Shown here: positions 1 through 7,778 of the stretch, piece after piece
Position numbering within the stretch: position 1 is the stretch's first letter
How the letters are laid out: every line of letters starts with the position of its first letter
Source of the DNA: Paenibacillus sediminis
GTDB taxonomy: Bacteria > Bacillota > Bacilli > Paenibacillales > Paenibacillaceae
Direction: 5' to 3'
Assembly: GCF_017873765.1 (NCBI RefSeq)
Contig: NZ_JAGGKP010000001.1
Coordinates: 434,001-498,000 of the forward strand
DNA length: 64,000 bases
Made by a program: the position numbers and the translations under genes
Notes under the pieces: generated by a model
What the model saw: only the letters and a program-made list of their open reading frames with translations
Told to the model about the DNA's origin: nothing
Databases searched by the model: none

Positions 1-1
1 C

Positions 2-166
2 GGTATTCCTGTACCTGGATTCTCGAGTGCGCTGGCTTATTTCGACAGCTACCGCACAGAACGATTGCCTGCGAACCTGCTGCAAGCACAGCGCGACTAT
101 TTCGGCGCCCATACATTCAAACGTGTGGACAAAGAAGGCGTCTTCCATCACAATTGGATAGACTAA
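2..166 (+). CDS. gnd: 6-phosphogluconate dehydrogenase, C-terminal end (5' partial)
   Basis: Only the last 54 codons lie in the window; the gene enters from the left edge and ends at TAA 164-166. The tail contains the Gnd C-terminal pattern [18 protein letters not shown], then [17 protein letters not shown], and a final HHNW. These residues belong to the C-terminal tail that completes the neighbouring subunit's active site in the dimer. The full enzyme oxidatively decarboxylates 6-phosphogluconate to ribulose 5-phosphate in the pentose phosphate pathway, in the cytoplasm. A terminator follows. NAD versus NADP preference cannot be judged because the N-terminal Rossmann fold is outside the window. 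Confidence 0.95.
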   Translation, partial: GIPVPGFSSALAYFDSYRTERLPANLLQAQRDYFGAHTFKRVDKEGVFHHNWID

Positions 167-186
167 TGAACCATTTCTGAAATACA

Positions 187-236
187 AGTGGCGAAGCGTT
201 AATTCAGTATTGGATTGGCTTTTCGCCGCTTTTTTG
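187..236 (+). terminator. Rho-independent terminator after gnd
   Basis: An imperfect inverted repeat (AGTGGCGAA at 187-195 with TTCGCCGCT at 222-230, one G-T pair) is followed by a run of T. The loop is long (26 nt), so strength is uncertain. The right arm overlaps the putative aroK promoter. Confidence 0.65.
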
Positions 237-243
237 CTATGAT
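215..243 (+). promoter_or_regulatory. Candidate sigma-A promoter for aroK
   Basis: TTGGCT (215-220), 17-nt spacer, TATGAT (238-243) preceded by TGC, an extended -10 element. It lies 43 nt upstream of the aroK start and overlaps the gnd terminator. Prediction from sequence match only. Confidence 0.45.
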
Positions 244-285
244 AACTAAAAAAATAATAGGTCTTGTACAAGAAGGTGGGACAGT

Positions 286-798
286 TTGAGGCAGCATGGG
301 AAAAACATTATCCTCGTTGGAATGATGGGTACCGGTAAATCAACCGTTGCGCGGCTGCTGGCAGAGCAGTTAGGTTACAGTCTAGTCGATTTAGATGCAG
401 CGATTGTGGACAGTGCGGGCTCTTCAATACCTGAGATATTCGCCGAGAAGGGTGAAACGTATTTTCGAGACTTAGAATCAGAGGTGCTTGAGAAGGTTCT
501 GCAATCAGATCGGCAAATTATTGCTACGGGCGGCGGTGTTGTTCTTAGACCTGCGAACCGTGAACGGATGCTAGAGCAGGGCTGGGTAGTTGCGCTGCAA
601 GCAAGTGCAGACGTTATCGTATCACGAGTAGGTCAAGATTCAGGTAGACCGCTTCTTGCAGGGGATGTCAACGAACGTGTGAAACGAATTTTGGAGGAGC
701 GTAAAGATGCGTATGACTTTGCGCATCTCACGATCGACACGTCAACCCTTTCTGTGGAGAAAGTCGCGCAGCAAATTTTAGCGCATTACCGCGTCTAA
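286..798 (+). CDS. aroK: Shikimate kinase
   Basis: Phosphorylates shikimate to shikimate 3-phosphate with ATP, the step before EPSP synthase in chorismate synthesis. The 170-residue length is normal for the family. Visible motifs are the Walker A loop GMMGTGKS near residue 12, the shikimate-binding DLDAAI, the GGGVVLR loop near residue 82, and a lid region with the arginine of SGRPLL. The start is TTG at 286, chosen because AAGGTGGG (273-280) is well placed upstream and the P-loop then sits at the usual distance from the N-terminus. The gene stands alone after gnd; aroA follows about 460 bp later, beyond an opposing rhodanese gene. Confidence 0.95.
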   Translation: MRQHGKNIILVGMMGTGKSTVARLLAEQLGYSLVDLDAAIVDSAGSSIPEIFAEKGETYFRDLESEVLEKVLQSDRQIIATGGGVVLRPANRERMLEQGWVVALQASADVIVSRVGQDSGRPLLAGDVNERVKRILEERKDAYDFAHLTIDTSTLSVEKVAQQILAHYRV

Positions 799-841
799 GC
801 TTGCTAGCTCGGCAGTAATGCGCTCTTAGAAAACGGAATTG

Positions 842-1150
842 TTATTCTTCTTCCGTGTTATACCATTCAATCATGCCGCCAGTCAGATTGACAACATCGT
901 CAAATCCGAGCTGCTGTAAGTATTCGCAAGCATGTTCACTGCGTCTGCCGCTGCGGCAAATGAAAATAACTTCGCCGGATTTGTCGATTTCATCAAGGCG
1001 AGCTGGAATTTGTCCGAGGGGAATATGTTTGGCGCCAGGGATCATTCCTGTTGCTACTTCCTCATCTTCACGGACATCGATCATTTCTATTTTCTCGCCG
1101 GCATTAAGGCGGCGTCTTAATTCGGTTGGTTCAATTTGGGCAACTGACAT
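842..1150 (-). CDS. Single-domain rhodanese-like sulfurtransferase
   Basis: A 102-residue protein made of one rhodanese domain. The active-site loop CRSGRRS carries the catalytic cysteine that would hold a persulfide, followed by the helix EYLQQLGF and the C-terminal GGMIEW typical of the family; the N-terminal strand reads EMIDVREDEE. Such proteins move sulfane sulfur to acceptors in the cytoplasm, but the physiological acceptor cannot be told from sequence. The start is supported by AAAGGGG about 8 nt upstream on the minus strand. The gene lies between aroK and aroA but on the opposite strand, so it is a separate unit. Confidence 0.9.
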   Translation of the reverse strand: MSVAQIEPTELRRRLNAGEKIEMIDVREDEEVATGMIPGAKHIPLGQIPARLDEIDKSGEVIFICRSGRRSEHACEYLQQLGFDDVVNLTGGMIEWYNTEEE

Positions 1151-1260
1151 ATTGTTTTCCCCTTTCGTGTAATTTATCTAAATGATACCGAAGCAACATT
1201 TAAGCTGTCAATTCAAGGGGATGCCTTAGGTAGACAGTTATAAATAAAGGAGATTAATGT

Positions 1261-2556
1261 ATGGATATTATTGTAAGTCCCACACCTGTTTTAAATGGAG
1301 AGATTCAAGCGCTATCCTCGAAAAACTACACGACACGTTATTTGCTGGTCGCAGCGCTGGCAGAAGGAACAAGTACAATTTACTACCCTGCTCATAGTGA
1401 AGACAGCGATGCAATGCGTCGCTGCATCCGTGATTTGGGGGCTGTTATCTCGGAGGATGACGAGAAAATTGTGATTACAGGCTTTGGCCGCAGCCCGCGT
1501 GATGTCAAGGAGCTGAACGTTGGCAACGCAGGAGCGGTTCTTCGCTTCTTAATGGCTGTGACCGCTTTATGTAAAGATGTTACGTTCGTCAATACGTATC
1601 CAGATTCGCTCGGCAAACGACCTCATGATGATTTGATTACAGCACTCGGTCAGCTTGGGGTGGAAGTTGAGCACCAGAACGGAAGACTGCCTATTCGCAT
1701 TAAGGGTGGAGAGCCGAAGGGCGGTAAAATAAAGGTATCGGGTGCGGTCAGCTCTCAATATTTAAGCGCTCTGTTGTTCTTGACGCCTCTCCTTGAAGAG
1801 GACAGCGAAATTGAAGTGCTGGATGACCTTAAATCGAAAGTTGTCGTTGGTCAAACGCTTGAAGTGTTAGAGCAGGCAGGGATCGTCATTCATGCGAGTG
1901 AAGATTACATGCATTTTACAGTGCCAGGCAGACAGTCTTATCAGGCAAAAACGTATACGGTTCAAGGTGACTATCCCGGATCAGCTGCGGTGCTCGCGGC
2001 TGCCGCAGTGACGAAGTCAGATGTTGCAATTCATCGATTGACAGAAAATAGCAAGCAAGGAGAGCGTGCCATTGTTGATGTACTGCGCATGATGGACGTG
2101 CCGCTTACGCACGAGAACGACATTGTTCGTGTCCAAGGTAATGGGAAACTCAAAGCTGTTGAATTTGATGGAGATACAGCTACGGATGCTGTTCTGGCAA
2201 TGGTGGCGGCAGCCGTATTTGCCGAAGGAACATCACGCTTCTACAATGTGGAGAACCTTCGTTATAAAGAATGTGATCGAATTACCGATTATTTGACTGA
2301 GCTGCGTAAAGCGGGGGCGAATGTTGAAGAGCGTCAATCGGAAATTATCGTGCACGGTCGCCCAGAAGGGGTTGAAGGCGGTGTAGAAATTAACGCTCAT
2401 TATGATCACCGCGTTATTATGGCGTTATCGATCGTAGGTCTTCGTTCGAAGCAGCCGATTCGCATTAAGGATGCGCATCATGTAGCGAAATCATATCCGC
2501 AATTTTTTGATCACATGGCTCTACTTGGTGCATCGGTGGAATGGACGGAAAATTAA
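1261..2556 (+). CDS. aroA: 3-phosphoshikimate 1-carboxyvinyltransferase (EPSP synthase)
   Basis: Transfers the enolpyruvyl group of PEP to shikimate 3-phosphate, the sixth step of the shikimate pathway. Length is 431 residues, normal for the family. Recognisable parts are the N-terminal lysine loop SSKNYTTRYLL, the PEP-loop VGNAGAVLRF (residues 88-96), SLGKRPHDDL, SSQYLSALL, and the C-terminal KECDRI and HYDHRVIMAL motifs with catalytic-type acidic and basic residues. The PEP loop is unusual: the threonine and proline of the usual NAGTAxRP are Ala92 and Phe96. AAGGAG at 1247-1252 precedes the ATG. It shares the pathway with aroK upstream. Confidence 0.93.
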   Translation: MDIIVSPTPVLNGEIQALSSKNYTTRYLLVAALAEGTSTIYYPAHSEDSDAMRRCIRDLGAVISEDDEKIVITGFGRSPRDVKELNVGNAGAVLRFLMAVTALCKDVTFVNTYPDSLGKRPHDDLITALGQLGVEVEHQNGRLPIRIKGGEPKGGKIKVSGAVSSQYLSALLFLTPLLEEDSEIEVLDDLKSKVVVGQTLEVLEQAGIVIHASEDYMHFTVPGRQSYQAKTYTVQGDYPGSAAVLAAAAVTKSDVAIHRLTENSKQGERAIVDVLRMMDVPLTHENDIVRVQGNGKLKAVEFDGDTATDAVLAMVAAAVFAEGTSRFYNVENLRYKECDRITDYLTELRKAGANVEERQSEIIVHGRPEGVEGGVEINAHYDHRVIMALSIVGLRSKQPIRIKDAHHVAKSYPQFFDHMALLGASVEWTEN

Positions 2557-2610
2557 TGCTACATTATTAGCAGATAGTAAATTCCATACTATGGAAAGGT
2601 GGCAATTGAC

Positions 2611-3045
2611 GTGGCTTTTGAAAATCCGTCCCGAGATGAGATCAAAAATATTTTACAAAACGCAAATACGATAGCTGTCGTAGGACTGTCCGAAAAGCCT
2701 GACCGTACTTCCTATATGGTGTCAGAAGCGATGCAAAACAAAGGATACCGGATTATCCCGGTTAACCCGAATGCAGATCATATATTGGGGGAGAAGTGCT
2801 ATCCGTCCTTGAAGGACATCCCAGAACCCGTTGATATCGTCAATGTGTTCCGGCGTAGTGAATATTGCGCGGAAGTAGCTAGGGAAGCGGCAGAGATCGG
2901 GGCCAAAGTCATTTGGCTTCAGCTTGGCATTAGAAGCGACGAAGTTGCGCAAATCGCTGAAGAGCACGGAATGACTGCGATCATGGATAGATGTATTAAG
3001 GTGGAAGACAGTGTTCTTTTTCCGAACGGCAGAAACAATCATTAA
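2611..3045 (+). CDS. CoA-binding domain protein (YccU family)
   Basis: A small soluble Rossmann-fold protein of the CoA-binding family (the fold of the succinyl-CoA synthetase alpha N-terminus). It shows the nucleotide strand IAVVGLSEKPDRTSY, then GYRIIPVNPNAD, the strand VDIVNVFRRSE, and the end KVIWLQLGIRSDE followed by DRCIKVE. Its cellular role is not established in the family. I chose GTG 2611 (144 residues, starting VAFENPS) because AAAGGTGG at 2595-2602 is correctly spaced for it; an in-frame GTG at 2599 lies inside that ribosome binding site. It sits 54 bp after aroA and is followed by a terminator, so it may be cotranscribed with aroA. Confidence 0.85.
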   Translation: MAFENPSRDEIKNILQNANTIAVVGLSEKPDRTSYMVSEAMQNKGYRIIPVNPNADHILGEKCYPSLKDIPEPVDIVNVFRRSEYCAEVAREAAEIGAKVIWLQLGIRSDEVAQIAEEHGMTAIMDRCIKVEDSVLFPNGRNNH

Positions 3046-3075
3046 TTGAATGATTTTACTATGTAAGAGACTTAG

Positions 3076-3105
3076 CGGCCTGTCATTTCAGGCCGTTTAT
3101 TTTTT
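3076..3105 (+). terminator. Rho-independent terminator after the CoA-binding protein gene
   Basis: Perfect 7-bp stem CGGCCTG (3076-3082) and CAGGCCG (3089-3095), 6-nt loop, then a T-rich run broken by one A. Confidence 0.85.
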
Positions 3106-3132
3106 GACAAAAAAGAATAGAGCGCTTACCAT
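3104..3132 (+). promoter_or_regulatory. Candidate sigma-A promoter of the PTS operon
   Basis: Perfect -35 TTGACA (3104-3109), 17-nt spacer, TACCAT (3127-3132), 25 nt before the PTS start codon. The -35 overlaps the T run of the preceding terminator. Confidence 0.5.
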
Positions 3133-3157
3133 TTGATTAAGAAAGGAGAGGATCACC

Positions 3158-5056
3158 TTGAATTGGCTCGGATCATTGCAGCAGCTTGGCAGAGCCGTCA
3201 TGCTTCCTACGATGGTGCTTCCTGCCGCGGCAATTCTGCTCAGCATAGGCAGTTTGCCGTGGGCAGTATGGGGAATCCCGTCAGTAGGGGATGCCGCCAA
3301 TGTTGCCGGACAAGCGATATTTTCTTTTATTCCTTATATGTTCGCAATTGGCGTAGCGCTAGGTTTGACCAATCAAGCGGGTCAAGCAGGTCTTGCTGCT
3401 TTTACAGGAATGGTGATCTATGATCAGGTAAGTAGTCATGCGGGAAGATCGTTAATTGAACCGACTACACTAATTGGAATTATGATCGGCGTCATTGCGG
3501 GATTAGCATATAATCGGTTTAGCAGCATAAAGCTTCCGGAAGCATTGCAATTTTTCGGCGGCTCGAGGTTTGTGCTGCTCTTTATGGGGCTGTTCTCCGC
3601 GTTATTTAGCTATATAATGATTGCTTTGGCTCCATATTTGCAGGCAGGCTTGAATGAAATAACGCTGCTGCTTGGGCGAATGGGCGGAGTAGGTCTTTTT
3701 TTGTACGGCTTTATTCATCGGATATTGGTCGCTTTCGGGCTGCATCATTTACTGAATAATATCGTTTGGTTTCAGGTAGGGACGTATACGACGTCCACCG
3801 GTAATGTTGTCGAAGGGGATTTGCCGAGATTTTTCGCAGGGGACCCTACAGCAGGCAGTTATATGGCGGGATTGTATCCCATTATGATGTTCGCTTTGCC
3901 TGCCATTGCCATAGCGTTTGTTCATGAAGCTAGGGAAGATCTTAAGCCTAAAGTAAAAAAGACGTTTCTCATTGCAGCGCTTGTATCGTTCTTAACTGGA
4001 GTTACTGAGCAAATCGAATTCTCATTTCTTTTCGTAGCTCCGTACTTATTCATTGTCCATGCGCTGCTGTCCGGGTTATCGATGTGGATTGCATATGCGC
4101 TCGACATTCATCACGGGTTTTCATTCTCCGCGGGTGCCATTGATTTTGTATTAAATTATCACTTGTCAAGACATGCTTGGATGCTAATTCCTATTGGTTT
4201 AGTTTATGGAATTACATATTATATTTTGTTTCGATGGGCAATTAGACGCTATCAATTGGCAACGCCAGGCCGTGAGGAAATTTCAGCGCTTAACGATTGG
4301 GCGGGGAATATCCCTTATCAAGCACCGCTTATTTTACAAGCTCTTGGAGGTAAAGAAAATATTGTGCGTGTAGAAGCTTGTATCACGAGGCTTCGCCTTA
4401 CCGTGCATAATGACCGAATCATTGACAGCAATGCGCTCAAAGCGCTTGGGTCTGCCGGGATGATCAAATTGGGCGGCGGGAACGTACAGGTTGTGTTCGG
4501 AACGTACTCAGAGCTTATTCGTGAAGAAATTCGCAAACTGATGGACAAAGATTTGCCGCAAGTTTTATTTTGCGCTCCTTTACAAGGACGTATGATTCCA
4601 CTTGATGAAGTTCCAGACAAAATTTTTGCCACCAAATTAGTTGGAGAAGGGGTTGCCTTTATTCCTGAAAAAGGGGAGCTCGTCTCACCTGTTCATGCGA
4701 CAGTGGTTCATATCTATCCGACAATGCATGCAATCGGACTTAGAACTCGGGAAGGTCTCGATATATTACTGCACATTGGTATCGACACCTCAGAATTAGA
4801 TGGTTATTTTACAGCTGTAGTCAACGTTGATGATGTGGTCGAGCCAGGTCAATTGCTTATCAAATTTGATTTGGCAAATATTCGCAAGCTGGCGACCTCA
4901 ACGGTTACACCGATGGTCATTACGAATCCGAAGCGGGTGAAGTCATGGAGCTTTGCACCGTTTAAATCTGTAAAAAAAGGCCAGGCATCTGTCATGTCTG
5001 TTGTTATTTTTGATGAAATAGATATAGAAGATAGGAATGCTGGAGGGGTCAAATGA
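3158..5056 (+). CDS. PTS permease EIICBA, N-acetylglucosamine/glucose family
   Basis: A three-domain sugar permease of 632 residues in the order EIIC-EIIB-EIIA. EIIC (about 1-390) has many hydrophobic segments plus the motifs HHLLNNIVWFQVG, FAGDPTAGSYMAG and FSAGAIDFVLNYH; these favour an N-acetylglucosamine (NagE/NagP) type over glucose, but the substrate is inference. EIIB (about 395-470) has the phospho-cysteine Cys408 in EACITRLRL. EIIA (about 475-632) has the two active-site histidines His524 (PTMHAIG) and His539 (LLHIGID). The start is TTG 3158 behind AAAGGAGAG. The stop overlaps the Enzyme I gene, so the two are translationally coupled. No HPr gene is adjacent. Confidence 0.9.
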   Translation: MNWLGSLQQLGRAVMLPTMVLPAAAILLSIGSLPWAVWGIPSVGDAANVAGQAIFSFIPYMFAIGVALGLTNQAGQAGLAAFTGMVIYDQVSSHAGRSLIEPTTLIGIMIGVIAGLAYNRFSSIKLPEALQFFGGSRFVLLFMGLFSALFSYIMIALAPYLQAGLNEITLLLGRMGGVGLFLYGFIHRILVAFGLHHLLNNIVWFQVGTYTTSTGNVVEGDLPRFFAGDPTAGSYMAGLYPIMMFALPAIAIAFVHEAREDLKPKVKKTFLIAALVSFLTGVTEQIEFSFLFVAPYLFIVHALLSGLSMWIAYALDIHHGFSFSAGAIDFVLNYHLSRHAWMLIPIGLVYGITYYILFRWAIRRYQLATPGREEISALNDWAGNIPYQAPLILQALGGKENIVRVEACITRLRLTVHNDRIIDSNALKALGSAGMIKLGGGNVQVVFGTYSELIREEIRKLMDKDLPQVLFCAPLQGRMIPLDEVPDKIFATKLVGEGVAFIPEKGELVSPVHATVVHIYPTMHAIGLRTREGLDILLHIGIDTSELDGYFTAVVNVDDVVEPGQLLIKFDLANIRKLATSTVTPMVITNPKRVKSWSFAPFKSVKKGQASVMSVVIFDEIDIEDRNAGGVK

Positions 5057-6780
5057 TGATACAAGGCATCGGCGCTGCACCAGGAATTGCAATCGGCAAA
5101 GCATTTGTTCTCCCTACCTGGGAGTGGGAACTGCCGGATCAGAAGATGGATGCTGTTGATTTAGCGAAAGAAATCGAGCGTTTGTATGAGGGAATTCGTA
5201 CTTCCAAAGATGAGATTGAGTACATTAAGAACGAATTCAAGGAAATTGTGGGTGATGAAGAATCGAGTATTTTCGATGCTCACCTTGCCATACTAGAAGA
5301 TCCTGCTTTTATGAGTGAAATCCAAGGAATTATTCAGCGGCAGTACAAAGCGGCAGAAGTTGCTGTCAAAGAAGCGATAGATCATTTTGTAACGATGTTT
5401 GATTTGCTCGATGACGAGTACATGAAAGAAAGGGCGCTTGACATTAAAGATGTTGGGAACCGATTGCTGAAGCATTTGCTTGGTGCTCCTGAAATTACGC
5501 TGCCGTCAGATACACAGCCGTATATTCTTGTTGCCAAGGAGCTGTCGCCTTCTCAACTCGCTCATTTAAATCCGGATTACGTTCTCGGCATTATTACGAT
5601 GATTGGCGGTAAAACATCCCATTCTGCGATCATGGCTAGAGCACTCGGTATCCCGCTCGTTTCAGGCCTTGAGAATAAATTGACAAAGCCGATTTTGACG
5701 GGTGACCAGCTTATTGTAGATGGTGACAACGGACAAGTATATATCAACCCAGACAGTCACATTACCGAGCGCTACACTGAGCTTCATTCGAAGATTCTGA
5801 AGAAAAAGCAGCAGCTTGAATTGCTTGCTTCAGTAGATGCTTTGACGAAGGATGGAGCGGAGCTGCACCTCGCGGCCAATATTAGTTCTGTGAAAGAACT
5901 GGATTTGGCACTTAAGTATGGGGCCAAAGGCGTTGGACTTTTTCGAACAGAATTTTTGTATATGGATCGTCCTTCTCTCCCTAGTGAGCAAGAGCAGTTT
6001 GAGATTTATAGACAGGTTGCCGAGAAAATGGGAAATTACCCGGTTGTCATTCGAACGCTCGACATCGGCGGTGATAAAGAGCTTGACTACTTCACACTTC
6101 CGGAAGAGGATAATCCATTCCTTGGTTATCGTGCTATACGGATCAGCCTCGATCATAAAGAGCTGTTTAAGACTCAGTTGTTAGCTATTTTAAGAGCAAG
6201 CGCATATGGTGGGGTTAGAATTATGTATCCCATGATCTCATCTGTTGATGAGGTAAGAAGAGCCAACGAGATTTTACGAGAGGCAATGGCAGAGCTTGAT
6301 GAACGGGGGACGCCGTACAACAGAGACATTCCAGTAGGCATTATGATTGAAATTCCTGCAGCTGTCACAATTGCTGATTTGCTTACTGAGGAAGCGGATT
6401 TCTTCAGTATCGGGACGAACGATCTTGTGCAATATGTGCTAGCAGTTGACCGAATGAATGAGCAAATTGCTCATATGTATCATCCTTATCATCCCGCAAT
6501 TCTCCGTATGCTGAAGATGACTGTAGATGCAGCTCACCAGAGCGGCATTCCGGTTAGCGTATGCGGGGAAATGGCAGGGGACGAGAGATCGATTCCGATT
6601 TGGCTGAAGCTTGGTGTAGACCACCTAAGTATGTCCATCCAATCGCTGCTTAAAGTGAAGCACCGCACCTTGAATACAAGTGCCGAAGAAGCGGTAAAAC
6701 TGGCTGAGGAGTGCTTTACGATGCGAACGAGCTTAGAAATTGAACAATTATTAACGGATTATGTGGACAGCACAAAATAA
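5056..6780 (+). CDS. ptsI: PTS Enzyme I (phosphoenolpyruvate-protein phosphotransferase)
   Basis: First enzyme of the PTS: it takes phosphate from PEP and passes it to HPr in the cytoplasm. The 574 residues match the usual size. The N-terminal HPr-binding helical part is followed by the phospho-histidine motif GGKTSHSAIMARALGIP (His189), the linker, and a PEP-binding barrel with GVGLFRTEFLYM, RTLDIGGDK, MIEIPAAV, FFSIGTNDLVQY and the C-terminal VCGEMAGD. ATG 5056 has better spacing from GGAGGGG (5042-5048) than the in-frame ATG 5053; both overlap or abut the permease stop. Pairing Enzyme I with a complete EIICBA, without ptsH, is unlike the B. subtilis ptsGHI order. Confidence 0.95.
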   Translation: MIQGIGAAPGIAIGKAFVLPTWEWELPDQKMDAVDLAKEIERLYEGIRTSKDEIEYIKNEFKEIVGDEESSIFDAHLAILEDPAFMSEIQGIIQRQYKAAEVAVKEAIDHFVTMFDLLDDEYMKERALDIKDVGNRLLKHLLGAPEITLPSDTQPYILVAKELSPSQLAHLNPDYVLGIITMIGGKTSHSAIMARALGIPLVSGLENKLTKPILTGDQLIVDGDNGQVYINPDSHITERYTELHSKILKKKQQLELLASVDALTKDGAELHLAANISSVKELDLALKYGAKGVGLFRTEFLYMDRPSLPSEQEQFEIYRQVAEKMGNYPVVIRTLDIGGDKELDYFTLPEEDNPFLGYRAIRISLDHKELFKTQLLAILRASAYGGVRIMYPMISSVDEVRRANEILREAMAELDERGTPYNRDIPVGIMIEIPAAVTIADLLTEEADFFSIGTNDLVQYVLAVDRMNEQIAHMYHPYHPAILRMLKMTVDAAHQSGIPVSVCGEMAGDERSIPIWLKLGVDHLSMSIQSLLKVKHRTLNTSAEEAVKLAEECFTMRTSLEIEQLLTDYVDSTK

Positions 6781-6795
6781 TAACTAATTTAATGT

Positions 6796-6834
6796 AAGAA
6801 GCCGTTCAAACTATTTGAGCGGCTTCTTGCATTG
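6796..6834 (+). terminator. Strong hairpin after ptsI
   Basis: A 15-bp stem (6796-6810 with 6814-6828, one G-T pair, loop CTA) follows the ptsI stop. The T run is interrupted (TTGCATTGTT), so termination efficiency is uncertain; it may also stabilise the mRNA 3' end. Confidence 0.7.
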
Positions 6835-7003
6835 TTAGACAATTAAGCGTCGAAGTGAGAGAAGATTGTCCGAACCCTATAGAAGCGCTCCACAGTACGT
6901 GAATGAAAACGGCTAAAACTAGCATTTTACTTAAAGATGAGAAGATAAGAACGGAAATGGCAGCGATTATGCTAGCAATCCCGATCATTTTTTTGTATTT
7001 CAC
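6806..7003 (-). CDS. Possible small two-helix membrane protein (doubtful)
   Basis: A 65-codon reading frame starting GTG that would encode KYKKMIG followed by two hydrophobic stretches (about residues 8-25 and 27-43) and a polar tail. I do not recognise it. Against it: no convincing ribosome binding site, and its 3' end runs into the hairpin that terminates ptsI. It is listed because the 349-bp gap between ptsI and the next gene is otherwise empty and the translation looks like a membrane peptide rather than random sequence. AT-rich DNA can produce such frames by chance. Confidence 0.2.
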   Translation of the reverse strand: MKYKKMIGIASIIAAISVLIFSSLSKMLVLAVFIHVLWSASIGFGQSSLTSTLNCLTMQEAAQIV

Positions 7004-7129
7004 CGCGTCTCATTTTCTGTATATTCTTTTAATTTTCACAAATTTTTTTTATACATCGTGTGACATTATGAAGGTTTGGTGCGTTATTAATATATGAGGA
7101 TACATACTATTCATAAATGAGGTGGTTCG

Positions 7130-7579
7130 ATGAACAGACTTTGCGATTGTGGACAACAAATGGAGCTTGATTTGAGGACTGTCATATATTCGCATCGAAT
7201 TAAAATTGAGCGAGTGCCCGTTTTTGCTTGCGAATCCTGCAGCCATTTTGAAGTACTGCCTCTAATTAAAGAGAATTTACTAAGTTTAATTGCTGAACTT
7301 AATATAGTTTCAGGCATACATAAAGTGCTATTTACAGAAATATGTGATATAGCTGATATTATCGACGATGTGTTTAGACACCAAACGGATGATATCGGAT
7401 CGCCAATTGAACAATTATTAAATGATAAAATAGAGGAACGCATCAATCTCTTACTCGATTTATATCGATATGCGCAGGAATTAGGAGATACAGATTGGAT
7501 GGAAGATGTGTCGAATCGACTGGGTCAAATTACAGAACACTTACAACATTTTCAAACGATGGACCGTAATGTTGGTTAA
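7130..7579 (+). CDS. Hypothetical protein with N-terminal YgiT-like zinc ribbon
   Basis: A 149-residue protein of unknown function. The N-terminus has Cys5 and Cys7 (LCDCGQ) and Cys34/Cys37 in VPVFACESCSHFE, a spacing like the YgiT/MqsA-type zinc-binding head, where a Val-Pro pair also precedes the second CxxC. The remaining 110 residues look helical and acidic, without recognised motifs. GAGGTGG sits 5 nt upstream of the ATG. It lies 200 bp upstream of ccpA, on the same strand, with a separate candidate promoter between them. I do not assign it to a toxin-antitoxin pair because no toxin gene is adjacent. Confidence 0.8.
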   Translation: MNRLCDCGQQMELDLRTVIYSHRIKIERVPVFACESCSHFEVLPLIKENLLSLIAELNIVSGIHKVLFTEICDIADIIDDVFRHQTDDIGSPIEQLLNDKIEERINLLLDLYRYAQELGDTDWMEDVSNRLGQITEHLQHFQTMDRNVG

Positions 7580-7682
7580 TTTTTGTACATAATGCGGCGT
7601 TGTTGGATTTTTTGCATGACTTTTGATACCATGTAATAAAGATTCACTAAGATTCCACTGAACACAAATGTTTTTATGAACT

Positions 7683-7696
7683 TTGAAGCGTTATCA
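7683..7696 (+). promoter_or_regulatory. Candidate cre (CcpA operator) upstream of ccpA
   Basis: TTGAAGCGTTATCA matches 12 of 14 positions of the cre consensus TGWAAGCGNTWNCA. It directly abuts the candidate -35 element of the ccpA promoter, a position compatible with autoregulation. Prediction only. Confidence 0.5.
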
Positions 7697-7725
7697 TTGC
7701 ACAAAGTAAAAATTTGTCGTATCAT
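7697..7725 (+). promoter_or_regulatory. Candidate sigma-A promoter of ccpA
   Basis: TTGCAC (7697-7702), 17-nt spacer, TATCAT (7720-7725), 53 nt before the ccpA start codon. Confidence 0.55.
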
Positions 7726-7778
7726 AAATAATATTGGAATGAACGAGTGAAAATTTATTTGCAATGGAGAGAAGGCAT

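Noticed and set aside
263..272. Perfect palindrome CTTGTACAAG before aroK
   Set aside because: A single 10-bp palindrome in a short AT-rich gap, without a known regulator or a second copy; probably chance.
1392..1758. Open frames on the minus strand inside aroA, and similar frames inside other long genes
   Set aside because: They lie wholly opposite a strongly supported gene, have no ribosome binding site and encode no recognisable domain.
3117..3132. cre-like sequence AGCGCTTACC at the PTS promoter
   Set aside because: It lacks the TG at the left end and the final A, with at least three mismatches to the core consensus, so I do not claim CcpA control of the PTS genes from it.
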